Shown here piece by piece: positions 25,399 to 34,156 of a stretch of DNA of 64,000 nucleotides. The stretch spans positions 4,216,001-4,280,000 of the forward strand of contig NZ_CP127295.1 in NCBI RefSeq assembly GCF_030285665.1. The letters are read 5' to 3'. Position 1 is the stretch's first letter, and the number at the start of each line of letters is the position of its first letter. The translations under genes were made by a program, and so were the position numbers. This stretch comes from Amycolatopsis mongoliensis (GTDB lineage Bacteria; Actinomycetota; Actinomycetes; Mycobacteriales; Pseudonocardiaceae). The notes under the pieces are model-generated. The model was given only the letters and a program-made list of their open reading frames with translations, was not told where the DNA came from and did no database searches.

Positions 25399-27096
25399 GT
25401 GCTGGTCCTAGCCGATGCGAACCTGCGACTCGACGCGAGCGCGATCGACTACATCGAGTTGGCGTTCTACTTCGTGCTCGTGCTCGGCATCGGGTACCTG
25501 GCCCGGCGTCAGGTGTCGAGCAGTCTCGACTTCTTCCTGTCCGGCCGGTCGCTGCCCGCCTGGGTCACCGGCCTGGCGTTCATTTCGGCGAACCTCGGCG
25601 CGGTCGAGGTCATGGGCATGTCGGCCAACGGCGCCCAGTACGGCCTGCCGACCGTCCACTACTTCTGGATCGGCGCGATCCCGGCGATGCTGTTCCTCGG
25701 CATCGTGATGATGCCGTTCTACTACGGCTCCAAGGTCCGCAGCGTCCCCGAGTTCATGCGGCGCCGTTTCGGCAAGCCGGCCCACCTCGTCAACGGCGTC
25801 AGCTTCGCCGCCGCTCAGATCCTGATCGCGGGCGCGAACCTGTTCCTGCTGGCCAGTGTGGTGAACCTGCTGCTCGGCTGGCCGCTGTGGGTGTCGATCA
25901 TCATCGCCGCCGTGATCGTGCTCTCCTACACCGCGCTCGGCGGGCTCTCCGCCGCGATCTACAACGAAGTGCTGCAGTTCTTCGTGATCGTCATCGCGCT
26001 GGTTCCGCTGACCATCATCGGCCTGGTCAAGGTCGGCGGCTGGCAGGGGCTGGTCGACAAGGTCACCAACAGCCCGGGCGGCACCGCGCAGCTGCACTCG
26101 TGGCCCGGTGACAACCTGACCGGTTTCGGCAACAACATCCTGTCGATCCTCGGCATCGTGTTCGGTCTCGGCTTCGTGCTCTCGTTCGGGTACTGGACGA
26201 CGAACTTCGTCGAGGTCCAGCGCGCGATGGCGTCGAAGAGCATGTCCGCCGCGCGGCGCACCCCGATCATCGGCGCGTTCCCGAAGATGCTGGTCCCGTT
26301 CATCGTGATCATCCCCGGCATGATCGCCGCGGTCACCGTGTCCGAGTACGTGAAGGACAAGCAGGTCCTGCTGGACGGCGGCAAGGCGGAAAGCGGCGTC
26401 ACCTTCAACAACGCGCTGCTCCTGCTGATGCGCGACCTGCTCCCGAACGGCATGCTCGGCATCGCGATCGCCGGCCTGCTGGCCTCGTTCATGGCCGGCA
26501 TGGCGGCGAACCTCAGCTCGTTCAACACCGTCTTCACGTACGACATCTGGCAGACCTACATCAAGAAGGACAAGCCGGACGGCTACTACCTGCGCCTCGG
26601 GCGCGTGGTGACGTCGGTCGGCACGATCCTCGCCATCGGCACCGCGTTCATCGCGTCGAACTCCGGCAACATCCTGAACTACCTGCAGGACCTGTTCTCG
26701 TTCTTCAACGCGCCGCTGTTCGCGACGTTCATCCTGGGCATGTTCTGGAAGCGGATGACGCCGCACGCCGGCTGGAGCGGCCTCGTGCTCGGTACCGCGT
26801 CCGCGATCACCGTCTGGGGCCTGTCGCAGGCCGGGGTGATCGGCCTGAGCGGCCAGGGCACCAGCTTCGTCGCCGCCGGGACCGCGTTCGTCGTCGACAT
26901 CGTGGTGAGCGTCGTGGTGTCGCTGGCGACCAAGCCGAAGCCGGACGAAGAACTGGTGGGGCTGGTCTACTCGCTGACCCCGAAGGAAACGCGCAAGCAC
27001 GACGACACCGGCGAGAACGCGGGCTGGTACCGCCGGCCGGGCCTGCTCGCGGGCATCGTGCTCATCCTGACCATCGCCCTCAACGCCATCTTCTAG
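25399..27096 (+). CDS. Sodium:solute symporter (SSS family)
   Basis: A 565-residue transporter with about 14-15 membrane helices of the SSS/SGLT family: YLARRQVSSSLDFFLSGRSLPAW, the GLSAAIYNEVLQFF segment, and FMAGMAANLSSFNTVFTYDIWQ near the second Na+ region. Likely imports a sugar or related solute with Na+. GTG 25399 is chosen because CCGGAGG (25384-25390) lies 8 nt upstream; the GTG at 25390 would overlap that site. A GATACT -10-like box is at 25337-25342. Confidence 0.92.
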   Translation: MLVLADANLRLDASAIDYIELAFYFVLVLGIGYLARRQVSSSLDFFLSGRSLPAWVTGLAFISANLGAVEVMGMSANGAQYGLPTVHYFWIGAIPAMLFLGIVMMPFYYGSKVRSVPEFMRRRFGKPAHLVNGVSFAAAQILIAGANLFLLASVVNLLLGWPLWVSIIIAAVIVLSYTALGGLSAAIYNEVLQFFVIVIALVPLTIIGLVKVGGWQGLVDKVTNSPGGTAQLHSWPGDNLTGFGNNILSILGIVFGLGFVLSFGYWTTNFVEVQRAMASKSMSAARRTPIIGAFPKMLVPFIVIIPGMIAAVTVSEYVKDKQVLLDGGKAESGVTFNNALLLLMRDLLPNGMLGIAIAGLLASFMAGMAANLSSFNTVFTYDIWQTYIKKDKPDGYYLRLGRVVTSVGTILAIGTAFIASNSGNILNYLQDLFSFFNAPLFATFILGMFWKRMTPHAGWSGLVLGTASAITVWGLSQAGVIGLSGQGTSFVAAGTAFVVDIVVSVVVSLATKPKPDEELVGLVYSLTPKETRKHDDTGENAGWYRRPGLLAGIVLILTIALNAIF

Positions 27097-27106
27097 GAGG
27101 TCCGTC

Positions 27107-27391
27107 ATGGCTACCGAGTCCGGCGCGCGACCGCAGAAGGCGGGCGCCTTCGACATCCGGCTGATCATCGCCCTGCTGATCGGCGTCTACGGCGTGATCC
27201 TCACGGTGATGGGCGCCTTCTTCACCTCCGCCGCGGAGCGCGAGAAGGCGGCCGGCGTCAACATCAACCTGTGGGCCGGGATCGGCATGCTGGTCGTCGC
27301 CGCGCTCTTCATCATCTGGGCGAAGGTGCGGCCGCTCGTCGTGCCGGCCGAGCCCGAGAGCGCCGACACACCGCCCGCCCAGGCCGAATAG
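27107..27391 (+). CDS. Small two-helix membrane protein paired with the symporter
   Basis: A 94-residue protein with two transmembrane segments (about residues 17-41 and 55-73) and short charged ends. It starts 10 bp after the symporter stop with an AGGAGG site overlapping that stop. Similar small partners often accompany SSS transporters in actinobacteria, so an accessory subunit is plausible. No catalytic motif. Confidence 0.8.
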   Translation: MATESGARPQKAGAFDIRLIIALLIGVYGVILTVMGAFFTSAAEREKAAGVNINLWAGIGMLVVAALFIIWAKVRPLVVPAEPESADTPPAQAE

Positions 27392-27438
27392 CCGGGTTGT
27401 CCGGACAGGGGCGCGAGGTTCCCGCTACCGTGCACCGC

Positions 27439-28443
27439 GTGCTCCCTGACGTTCGGCGCCGCCGTCTCCCGAAGCTGTTCCTGCTGGTCATTGCCCTCGC
27501 GCTGCCGCTGACCGCGTGCGGACAGAACCTCGGCAAGTCCAACTTCGCGCGGACGACGGTGCCCGCGGCGGCCGGCACCGGCCAGGTCTCCGACGGCCCG
27601 ATCACCGACGCCGCCGTGGCGGCGAACGTGCTGCGCACGATCAAGCCGTGCCAGTTCCTGACCAAGGAGGCCCTCGGCGCGCTGGGCCTCGGTACGGCCG
27701 AGGACGACCCGTCGCCGTCGTCGATCGCCTTCGACCGGTGCAGCAACAAGGTGAAGGACCCCGGCGGCAAGGAGATCCGGCTCGAGTTCGAGATCGGCAG
27801 CACCCTGCTGCCGCACGCGGACAAGACGACCGGGCAGGTCGGCGGCCTGCCGCTGCGCGTGAGCAAGACCGACGACTCCAGTTGCACGGTCGCGACGATG
27901 ACGGCGCTGAACCCGGACATGGCCCTGATGGTGTCGGTCACCTACCCCGGCGACCCGTGCCGGCCCGGCCAGACGCTGATGGAAGCCGTCGTGCAGAAGG
28001 TGCACAACTCGCCGGAGAAGTACTCGACGCCCGCGGGCACCGTGGTGACCGCCGACCCGTGCGCGATGGCCGACACCGCGGCGGTGGCCCCGGTCGTGCC
28101 GTCGGCGAAGTCGGCGCCGTCCGGCCTGCACTCGTGCGAGTGGCAGAGCAACGGCACGGACCCGACGGTGACGGTCGAGTTCCTGCCCGGGCTCCCGCCG
28201 CTCGAGGGCGACGGTTACTCCAAGGTGGACCTCGGCGGCGGCGTCACGGGCTTCCAGAAGAAGGGGACCGCGAGCTCGTCGGAGTGCCAGGTCGAGTGGC
28301 AGCACCGGCCGTGGCAGGGCGACGACGTCGAACTGGCCCAAGTGGACTACCGGAGCTACACGGCCAACCCGGCCACCGACGACCCGTGCGGCAAGGCCGT
28401 GACCGTCGCGAAGAACGTGGTCACGAAGCTCCCCAAAGCCTGA
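27439..28443 (+). CDS. DUF3558-type lipoprotein, two-domain
   Basis: A 334-residue secreted lipoprotein. A Tat- or Sec-type leader with RRRR is followed by a lipobox LPLTAC at about residues 22-27. Two similar halves follow, each starting with a Pro/Cys motif (IKPCQFLTKEALGALGLG and VTADPCAMADTAAV) and holding paired Cys, suggesting a duplicated DUF3558-like domain. GTG 27439 has TACCGT 7 nt upstream, leaderless. Function unknown. Confidence 0.78.
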   Translation: MLPDVRRRRLPKLFLLVIALALPLTACGQNLGKSNFARTTVPAAAGTGQVSDGPITDAAVAANVLRTIKPCQFLTKEALGALGLGTAEDDPSPSSIAFDRCSNKVKDPGGKEIRLEFEIGSTLLPHADKTTGQVGGLPLRVSKTDDSSCTVATMTALNPDMALMVSVTYPGDPCRPGQTLMEAVVQKVHNSPEKYSTPAGTVVTADPCAMADTAAVAPVVPSAKSAPSGLHSCEWQSNGTDPTVTVEFLPGLPPLEGDGYSKVDLGGGVTGFQKKGTASSSECQVEWQHRPWQGDDVELAQVDYRSYTANPATDDPCGKAVTVAKNVVTKLPKA

Positions 28444-28510
28444 CCTGGCGGCGGGCCGCGCGGCGAGGTAGGAAGGGGGCACCCCACCCGCCGATGTGCC
28501 GGAGGCTGCC

Positions 28511-29512
28511 GTGAAGAAGATCATCAACGATCCGGCGAACGTCGTCGCGGAGTCGCTGCGGGGCCTCGCCGCCGCGCACGCGGACATCTTGCGCGTCCAG
28601 GAGGATCCGGACGTCGTCGTCCGCGCCGACGCGCCGGTCGCCGGCAAGGTCGCCGTCATCTCCGGCGGCGGATCCGGGCACGAGCCGCTGCACGGCGGGT
28701 TCGTCGGCCGGGGCATGCTCGCCGCCGCGGTACCCGGCGCGGTGTTCACGTCGCCGACGCCGGACGCCGTGCAGGCCGCCGTCACCGCGACCACCGGCGA
28801 GGCCGGCGCTCTGCTCATCGTGAAGAACTACACCGGCGACGTGCTGAACTTCGAGACGGCCGCCGAGCTGGCCGCGGCCGAGGGCCTCGAGGTGCGCAGC
28901 GTCGTGATCGACGACGACGTCGCGGTCAAGGACTCGACCTACACCGCGGGCCGCCGCGGGGTCGGCGGCACGGTGCTGCTGGAGAAGATCACCGGCGCGG
29001 CCGCCGAGCGCGGCGACTCGCTCGACGCGGTGACGGCGCTGGCGCAGAAGGTGATCGGCCAGGTGCGCTCGATCGGCGTCGCGCTGACCGCGCCGACCGT
29101 GCCGCACGCCGGCACCCCGAGCTTCGACCTCGGCGAGGGCGAGATCGAGTTCGGCATCGGCATCCACGGCGAACCCGGCCGCGAACGGATCCCGCTCGAG
29201 CCGGCCGACGCGCTGGTGGCGCGGATGGTTGATGCCGTTCGGGAAGACCTGCCGTTCTCCTCCGGTGACCGCGTGCTGCTGTTCACCAACTCGATGGGCG
29301 GCACCCCGCTCGTCGAGCTCTACCTGGCGCACGGCATCGCCGAGCGGCTGCTGGCCGAGCGTGGGATCGTGGTCGAACGCCGGCTGGTCGGCCCGTACAT
29401 CACCAGCCTCGAGATGCAGGGGATGAGTCTGACGTTGCTCAAGCTGGACGACGAGCTGACCGAGCTCTGGGACGCCCCGGTCAACACCGCGGCGCTGCGG
29501 TGGGGGCTCTGA
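28511..29512 (+). CDS. dhaK: Dihydroxyacetone kinase subunit DhaK
   Basis: Substrate-binding subunit of PTS-dependent dihydroxyacetone kinase, 333 residues. The covalent substrate-binding His is residue 219 in GIGIHGEPG; SGGGSGHEPLHGGFVG is the conserved N-terminal loop. GTG 28511 has GGAGG at 28501-28505. First of the dhaKLM operon; its TGA overlaps the dhaL ATG (TGATG). Confidence 0.96.
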   Translation: MKKIINDPANVVAESLRGLAAAHADILRVQEDPDVVVRADAPVAGKVAVISGGGSGHEPLHGGFVGRGMLAAAVPGAVFTSPTPDAVQAAVTATTGEAGALLIVKNYTGDVLNFETAAELAAAEGLEVRSVVIDDDVAVKDSTYTAGRRGVGGTVLLEKITGAAAERGDSLDAVTALAQKVIGQVRSIGVALTAPTVPHAGTPSFDLGEGEIEFGIGIHGEPGRERIPLEPADALVARMVDAVREDLPFSSGDRVLLFTNSMGGTPLVELYLAHGIAERLLAERGIVVERRLVGPYITSLEMQGMSLTLLKLDDELTELWDAPVNTAALRWGL

Positions 29513-30141
29513 TGACCTGCAAGGCCGACGGGGTCGTGGCGGCCGTGCGCGCCGCCGCGGCGGTGATCGCCGAGCACCGGGTGGAGCTGATCGACCTCGA
29601 CCGCGCGATCGGCGACGGCGACCACGGCGAGAACATGAACCGCGGGTTCACCGCCGTCGTGGCGGCGCTCGACGCGGGCGCGCCGGAAACACCGGGCGCG
29701 GTACTGAAGCTCGTCGCGACGACGTTGATCTCCAAGGTCGGCGGGGCCGCGGGACCGTTGTACGGCACGGCTTTCCTGCGTGCCTCGGCCAAGCTCGGCA
29801 CCGCCGGGGACCTGGATGCGCCGGCGCTGGTGGACGCGCTGCGCGCCGGGCTCGAAGGCGTCCAGGCCCGCGGGAAGGCCGTGGGCGGCGACGCGACCAT
29901 GGTCGACGCCCTGATCCCGGCGGTGTCGGCCGCGGAGAAGGCGGCCGGGGACGGCGGGGACGTCGCCGCGGTGCTGGCCGCGGCGGCCGGCGCGGCCGAC
30001 CGCGGCGCGGACTCCACAGTGGACCTGGTGCCGCGCAAGGGCCGCGCGTCCTACCTGGGCGAGCGCGCGGTGGGCCACATGGACCCCGGTGCGCGGTCGT
30101 CGGCGCTGCTGCTGCACGCGTTCGCGGAGGCCGCCCGGTGA
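29512..30141 (+). CDS. dhaL: Dihydroxyacetone kinase subunit DhaL (ADP-binding)
   Basis: Nucleotide-carrying subunit, 209 residues. The Mg2+-binding Asp triad is in DRAIGDGDHGENMNRG, and the loop KVGGAAGPLYGTAF is conserved. ADP stays bound and is rephosphorylated by DhaM. Overlaps dhaK by one base and dhaM by 4 bases. Confidence 0.95.
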   Translation: MTCKADGVVAAVRAAAAVIAEHRVELIDLDRAIGDGDHGENMNRGFTAVVAALDAGAPETPGAVLKLVATTLISKVGGAAGPLYGTAFLRASAKLGTAGDLDAPALVDALRAGLEGVQARGKAVGGDATMVDALIPAVSAAEKAAGDGGDVAAVLAAAAGAADRGADSTVDLVPRKGRASYLGERAVGHMDPGARSSALLLHAFAEAAR

Positions 30142-30812
30142 GTGTCGGCATCGTGCTCGTTTCGCACAGCGCGAAGCTCGCGGAAGGCCTGGCCGAGCTG
30201 GCCGCACAGATGGCGCCGGACGTCACCATCCTTCCGGCCGGGGGCCTCTCCGACGGCTCGATCGGCACGGACTACGACGAGGTCGTCGCGGCCACCCAGC
30301 GCGCCGACTCCGGCGACGGCGTCGTGCTGCTCTACGACCTCGGCAGCGCGCAGATGACCGCCGAGCTCGCCGTCGAATCGCTGGCCGACCCCTCGGCCGC
30401 CGTCGTCGCGGACGGCCCGCTGGTCGAAGGCGCGATCGCGGCGGCGGTCGCGGCGCAGTCGGGGAAGGACCGCAAGGCCGTGGCGGAGGCCGCCGCGGCC
30501 GCCGGGATGCCCGAGGATCTCGAGCCGGCCGAACCCGCGGCCGGCGGGGGCGACGAGATCGAGCTGGAGCTGCGGAACGAGGTCGGGCTGCACGCGCGGC
30601 CGGCCGCGGTGCTGGTGCGCGCGCTGAGCGCGTTCGACGCCGAGGTCACCGTCCGGCTCGGCGACCAGGAGGCCGACGGCCACAGCGTGCTGGCGCTGAT
30701 GTCGCTCGGCGCCCGCCTGGGCGACCGGATCCGCGTACGGGCGCGCGGACCGCAGGCGCCCGCCGCGCTGGACAAGGCGAAAGAGCTGGTGGACGGCAAT
30801 TTCGGCGAGTGA
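30138..30812 (+). CDS. dhaM: Dihydroxyacetone kinase phosphotransfer protein DhaM (EIIA-HPr fusion)
   Basis: A 224-residue phosphocarrier. The EIIA-Man-like domain has its active His at residue 10 (VSHSAKLAEG). After an Ala/Pro/Glu-rich linker (about 113-140) comes an HPr domain with its His at 152 (GLHARPAAVLV) and the HSVLALMSLGA region. Enzyme I is not encoded in this window; the E. coli-type third EI-like domain is absent, so general enzyme I must feed it. GTG start in a GTGA overlap. Confidence 0.93.
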   Translation: MSVGIVLVSHSAKLAEGLAELAAQMAPDVTILPAGGLSDGSIGTDYDEVVAATQRADSGDGVVLLYDLGSAQMTAELAVESLADPSAAVVADGPLVEGAIAAAVAAQSGKDRKAVAEAAAAAGMPEDLEPAEPAAGGGDEIELELRNEVGLHARPAAVLVRALSAFDAEVTVRLGDQEADGHSVLALMSLGARLGDRIRVRARGPQAPAALDKAKELVDGNFGE

Positions 30813-30899
30813 ACCCGCCTCGCCGACCGGGTGACTTGCACGGTTCTGACTCGATTCCGTCTGGGCTTCCGGTGGTTCCGTGTGGCAGAGTCGAGGCAA

Positions 30900-30913
30900 T
30901 TACCGGCGAGTAA
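30900..30913. promoter_or_regulatory. TTACCGGC-type operator half-sites before the dehydrogenase gene
   Basis: TTACCGGCGAGTAA has mirrored TTAC/GTAA ends. Its left half is identical to the left half of the palindrome before ecm (TTACCGGC). It overlaps a TAACAT hexamer and lies 17 bp upstream of the ATG. Confidence 0.45.
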
Positions 30914-30930
30914 CATCTCTGGAGGCCTCA

Positions 30931-32700
30931 ATGGCGCGGGACATCTCGACGGTCGGAGTGGTCGGCCTGGGCACGATGGGGGCCGGGATCGCCGAAGTGC
31001 TCGCTCGCAGCGGGCTCGACGTCGTCACGGTCGAGCTCGACGAGACCGGTGTCGCCCGGGGCCGCGGACACCTGGAGCACTCGACCGAGCGCGCACTCTC
31101 CGGTGGCAAGCTCGATCCCGCCGGTCGTGCGGCCCTGCTGGACCGGATCCGGTACAGCACGTCGCTCTCGGATCTGTCCGAAGTGGACCTCGTGGTCGAG
31201 GCGATCCCGGAGAGCCTGGAGCTGAAGGCCGACGTCTTCACCGAGCTGGACAAGATCACCCGGCCCGACGTCGTCTTCGCCTCCAACACCTCGTCGCTGT
31301 CGATCACCGAGATCGGGGTGCACACCACGCGTCCCGGCAAGGTCGTCGGCATGCACTTCTTCAACCCGGCGCCGGTGCAGAAGCTCGTCGAGATCGTGAA
31401 GACCGTGGTGACCGAGCCGGAGGTGGTCACCGAGGTGGTCGCGTTCGCCGAGCGGCTCGGCAAGGTGCCGGTGGTGATCGGCGACCGGGCTGGGTTCATC
31501 GCGAACGCACTGCTGTTCGGCTACCTCAACCACGCGGTGCGGATGTACGAGCAGCGCTACGCCACACGCGAAGACCTCGACGCCGCGATGCGCTTCGGCT
31601 GCGGCTACCCGATGGGGCCGCTCGCGCTGCTCGACCTGATCGGACTCGACACCGCGTACGAGATCCTCGACACGATGTACCACCAGTCCCGCAACCGGCT
31701 GCACGCGCCGGCGCCACTGCTCAAGCAGATGATCACGGCGGGCCAGCTGGGACGCAAGACGGGCCGCGGCTTCTACGCCTACGACGCGCCGGACTCGCCG
31801 AACGTGGTCTCGGACGCGGTGGCTACGTCCACTGTGGACACGGCCGAGCCACGGCCGGTCTCCCGGGTCGGCGTGGTCGGCACCGGGACGATGGCGACCG
31901 GCATCGCGGAGGTCTTCGCGAAGCGCGGGTTCGACGTCGTGCTGCGCGCCCGGAGCCTGGAGAAGGCGCAGGCGTCCGTCGCGAAGGTGAAGAAGTCGCT
32001 CGACAAGGCCGTGGTCAAGGGCAAACTGTCCGAAGAGGACGCTTCGGCCGCGCTGGCCCGCATCACGCCGGTGACCGACTTCGACGCCCTGGCCGACGTC
32101 GACCTGGTCGTCGAGGCCGTGGCCGAGGAGCTGTCGGTGAAGCAGGCGGTGTTCGCGGCGCTGGACGAGGTCGTCCGCCCGGGCGCGGTGCTGGCGACGA
32201 CGACGTCTTCACTGCCGGTGATCGAGTGTGCGGCAGCGACCTCCCGGCCGTCGGACGTGGTCGGTCTCCACTTCTTCAACCCGGCCCCGGTGATGAAGCT
32301 GGTGGAGGTGGTCTCGACGATCGCGACCGCCCCGGACGTGGTGGCGACGGCGAACGCGGTCTGCGCCGCGGTGGGCAAGCACGCGGTCCACTGTGGAGAC
32401 CGAGCGGGCTTCATCGTCAACGCGCTGCTGTTCCCGTACTTGAACGACGCGGTGAAGATGCTGGAGGCCCACTACGCGGGGGCGAACGACATCGACACGG
32501 CCATGAAGGTGGGCTGCGGCCTGCCGATGGGTCCGTTCGAGCTGCTGGACGTGGTCGGCCTGGACGTGTCGCTGGCCATCCAGCGCACGCTGTACAACGA
32601 GTTCCGCGAGGAGGGTTTCGCGCCGGCGCCGCTGCTGGAGCACCTCGTGACGGCCGGGCGGCTGGGCCGGAAGACCGGGAAGGGCTTCAAGGACTACTGA
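30931..32700 (+). CDS. Duplicated (fused) 3-hydroxyacyl-CoA dehydrogenase
   Basis: A 589-residue protein made of two complete 3-hydroxyacyl-CoA dehydrogenase units, about 1-285 and 305-589. Each has a Rossmann NAD site (GLGTMGAGIAEVLARSG; GTGTMATGIAEVFAKRG), the catalytic His in GMHFFNPAPV / GLHFFNPAPV, and a C-terminal dimerisation domain ending GRKTGRGFY / GRKTGKGFK. Both halves appear catalytically intact. ATG 30931 follows GGAGG. Role in beta-oxidation or hydroxybutyryl-CoA metabolism. Confidence 0.95.
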   Translation: MARDISTVGVVGLGTMGAGIAEVLARSGLDVVTVELDETGVARGRGHLEHSTERALSGGKLDPAGRAALLDRIRYSTSLSDLSEVDLVVEAIPESLELKADVFTELDKITRPDVVFASNTSSLSITEIGVHTTRPGKVVGMHFFNPAPVQKLVEIVKTVVTEPEVVTEVVAFAERLGKVPVVIGDRAGFIANALLFGYLNHAVRMYEQRYATREDLDAAMRFGCGYPMGPLALLDLIGLDTAYEILDTMYHQSRNRLHAPAPLLKQMITAGQLGRKTGRGFYAYDAPDSPNVVSDAVATSTVDTAEPRPVSRVGVVGTGTMATGIAEVFAKRGFDVVLRARSLEKAQASVAKVKKSLDKAVVKGKLSEEDASAALARITPVTDFDALADVDLVVEAVAEELSVKQAVFAALDEVVRPGAVLATTTSSLPVIECAAATSRPSDVVGLHFFNPAPVMKLVEVVSTIATAPDVVATANAVCAAVGKHAVHCGDRAGFIVNALLFPYLNDAVKMLEAHYAGANDIDTAMKVGCGLPMGPFELLDVVGLDVSLAIQRTLYNEFREEGFAPAPLLEHLVTAGRLGRKTGKGFKDY

Positions 32701-33216
32701 TCAGTTGCCCAGGCTGAGGGCGACGTTCCCGTTCCGCGCGTCCTCGGGCTGCACCATGATCCGGCCCCGGTGGGACACCTCGACCAGGTAGAACTTCTCA
32801 CCCGCCGGAACGTTGGGCGCGGCAAGGCTGAACACGCAGCTACCGGCGCCGTTCGGCCGCCCCGTTCCCAGCGCGCCTTGGGAGAGCACGGTTCCCGCGG
32901 CGTTGTAGACGGTGACCGTCGTCCCGGTCGTGATGTCCGAGTAACCGCCGGAACCACCGCAAGTGCCGTAGCCGTACCCGCCGCTGTAGAGCGTGAACGT
33001 GCCGCGGAGGTCGAACGCCTCCCCGGACGTGGCCGGAGTGCTGATGGGGGCGCCGGAATCGGCCAGGTCCAGGCCGGCCCACAGGGCGCCGACCAGGGCC
33101 GCACCGGCGGCGGCCGCGAGCAGCAGATGCCAGGGATTCGTCCTCGTCCGCACCGGCGGCGGAACCTGCGGAGGCGTCCACGGGTCCGGCGGAACAGGTT
33201 CGAACGCACTGGTCAT
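32701..33216 (-). CDS. Single-pass membrane protein with an extracytoplasmic domain
   Basis: A 171-residue protein. A proline-rich cytoplasmic start is followed by one transmembrane helix (about residues 28-50, LLLAAAAGAALVGALWAGL) and a beta-rich outer domain with two Cys (GYGTCGGSGGY and GAGSCVFSL) likely to form a disulfide. ATG 33216 is 7 nt from GGAGG; the GTG at 33219 is slightly close. Function unknown. Its stop abuts the dehydrogenase gene on the other strand. Confidence 0.7.
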   Translation of the reverse strand: MTSAFEPVPPDPWTPPQVPPPVRTRTNPWHLLLAAAAGAALVGALWAGLDLADSGAPISTPATSGEAFDLRGTFTLYSGGYGYGTCGGSGGYSDITTGTTVTVYNAAGTVLSQGALGTGRPNGAGSCVFSLAAPNVPAGEKFYLVEVSHRGRIMVQPEDARNGNVALSLGN

Positions 33217-33320
33217 CACGATTCCTCCGTCGGCACGGCCGGGATTGCTCCGTTTGTGCGAAGGAGGTCGGCCGGACGGCCGCGGTCGTTACCCCGGTGC
33301 CCGGATCGTGATCGGCCGGG

Positions 33321-33731
33321 TCAGCGGGCGGCCACCTCGCCGAGGACCGGTTTCACGTCCAGGACCGGGGTGCCGTCGATGGCTTCCAGGCCCGTCACGG
33401 TGAGCGTGCCGTTCTCGGCCGACGTCACCGTCACCGTGTGGAGGCCGATCGGGTTCGGGCGATCCGGGGAGCGGGTCGAGAACACCCCTTCGCGGGGGCG
33501 GTCCGGGTCGCTGCGCGGGTGGACCGCCTGGACCTCGCGGTCCGCCTCGTGCAGCCACGTCAGCAGCACCAGGCGGTCGCCGGGGCGGAGGTCGGCCGCC
33601 GCCGGGTGGAACTCCGGTGCGAACACCACCCGGGCCGGTGGCGCGCCCTCGTCGCCTTGCCTCGGGGCCGATGCGCGGTCCTGGAGGGACGACTCGATCC
33701 GCGCCACCGGGCGCACCTCGTAGCTCGTCAC
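33321..33731 (-). CDS. trmO: tRNA (N6-threonylcarbamoyl-A37)-methyltransferase TrmO
   Basis: Methylates t6A37 in tRNA(Thr) using SAM. The 136-residue beta-barrel protein carries the signature SPDRPNPIGLHTV and VLDVKPVL. It is at the short end for the family but both motifs are complete. The GTG overlaps the deaminase stop (GTGA), so it is the last gene of a three-gene operon read leftwards from 34992. Confidence 0.92.
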   Translation of the reverse strand: MTSYEVRPVARIESSLQDRASAPRQGDEGAPPARVVFAPEFHPAAADLRPGDRLVLLTWLHEADREVQAVHPRSDPDRPREGVFSTRSPDRPNPIGLHTVTVTSAENGTLTVTGLEAIDGTPVLDVKPVLGEVAAR

Positions 33732-34156
33732 TGGTAGTACCCCTCGACCGGCACGCGGGCCTCGTCGAACAGCGCCGGGCCTTCGAGCTGGTGCCCGCCC
33801 CACGTGACCGGCGGGCGCAGCGTGAGGAACTGTTCCGTCGACAACGCGTAGACGACGCGGCCCAGCCCCGACCGTTCGATCGCGCCCGTGCACATCCCGC
33901 ACGGCTGGGTGCTCGTGTACATCGTGGTCGCCGCCGCGGCCTCCGGGGCCAGGTTCTGCGCCGCCCAGCGGGCGAGCTTCAGCTCCGGGTGCGCGGTGAT
34001 GTCGTTGTCGGTCAACGACGTGTTGCGGTCCTCGGCGAGGACGTTGCCGTCCGCGTCGGCCAGCAGGGAGCCGAACGGCGGGTTGCCGTGTTCCTCGCGC
34101 GCTTCGCGGGCGAGCTCGATCGCGCGCCGCAACAGGGCTTCTTCGGTGTCCTTCAC
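33728..34156 (-). CDS. Nucleoside/guanine deaminase-like enzyme
   Basis: A 142-residue zinc deaminase of the CDA superfamily. The zinc ligands are His in ITAHPELKLARWA and the two Cys in QPCGMC. The usual HAE reads HPE here: His and the proton-shuttle Glu remain, Ala is replaced by Pro. Related to guanine deaminases and TadA; substrate not certain. GTGA overlaps at both ends couple it to the LLM oxidoreductase and trmO. Confidence 0.85.
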   Translation of the reverse strand: MKDTEEALLRRAIELAREAREEHGNPPFGSLLADADGNVLAEDRNTSLTDNDITAHPELKLARWAAQNLAPEAAAATTMYTSTQPCGMCTGAIERSGLGRVVYALSTEQFLTLRPPVTWGGHQLEGPALFDEARVPVEGYYQ

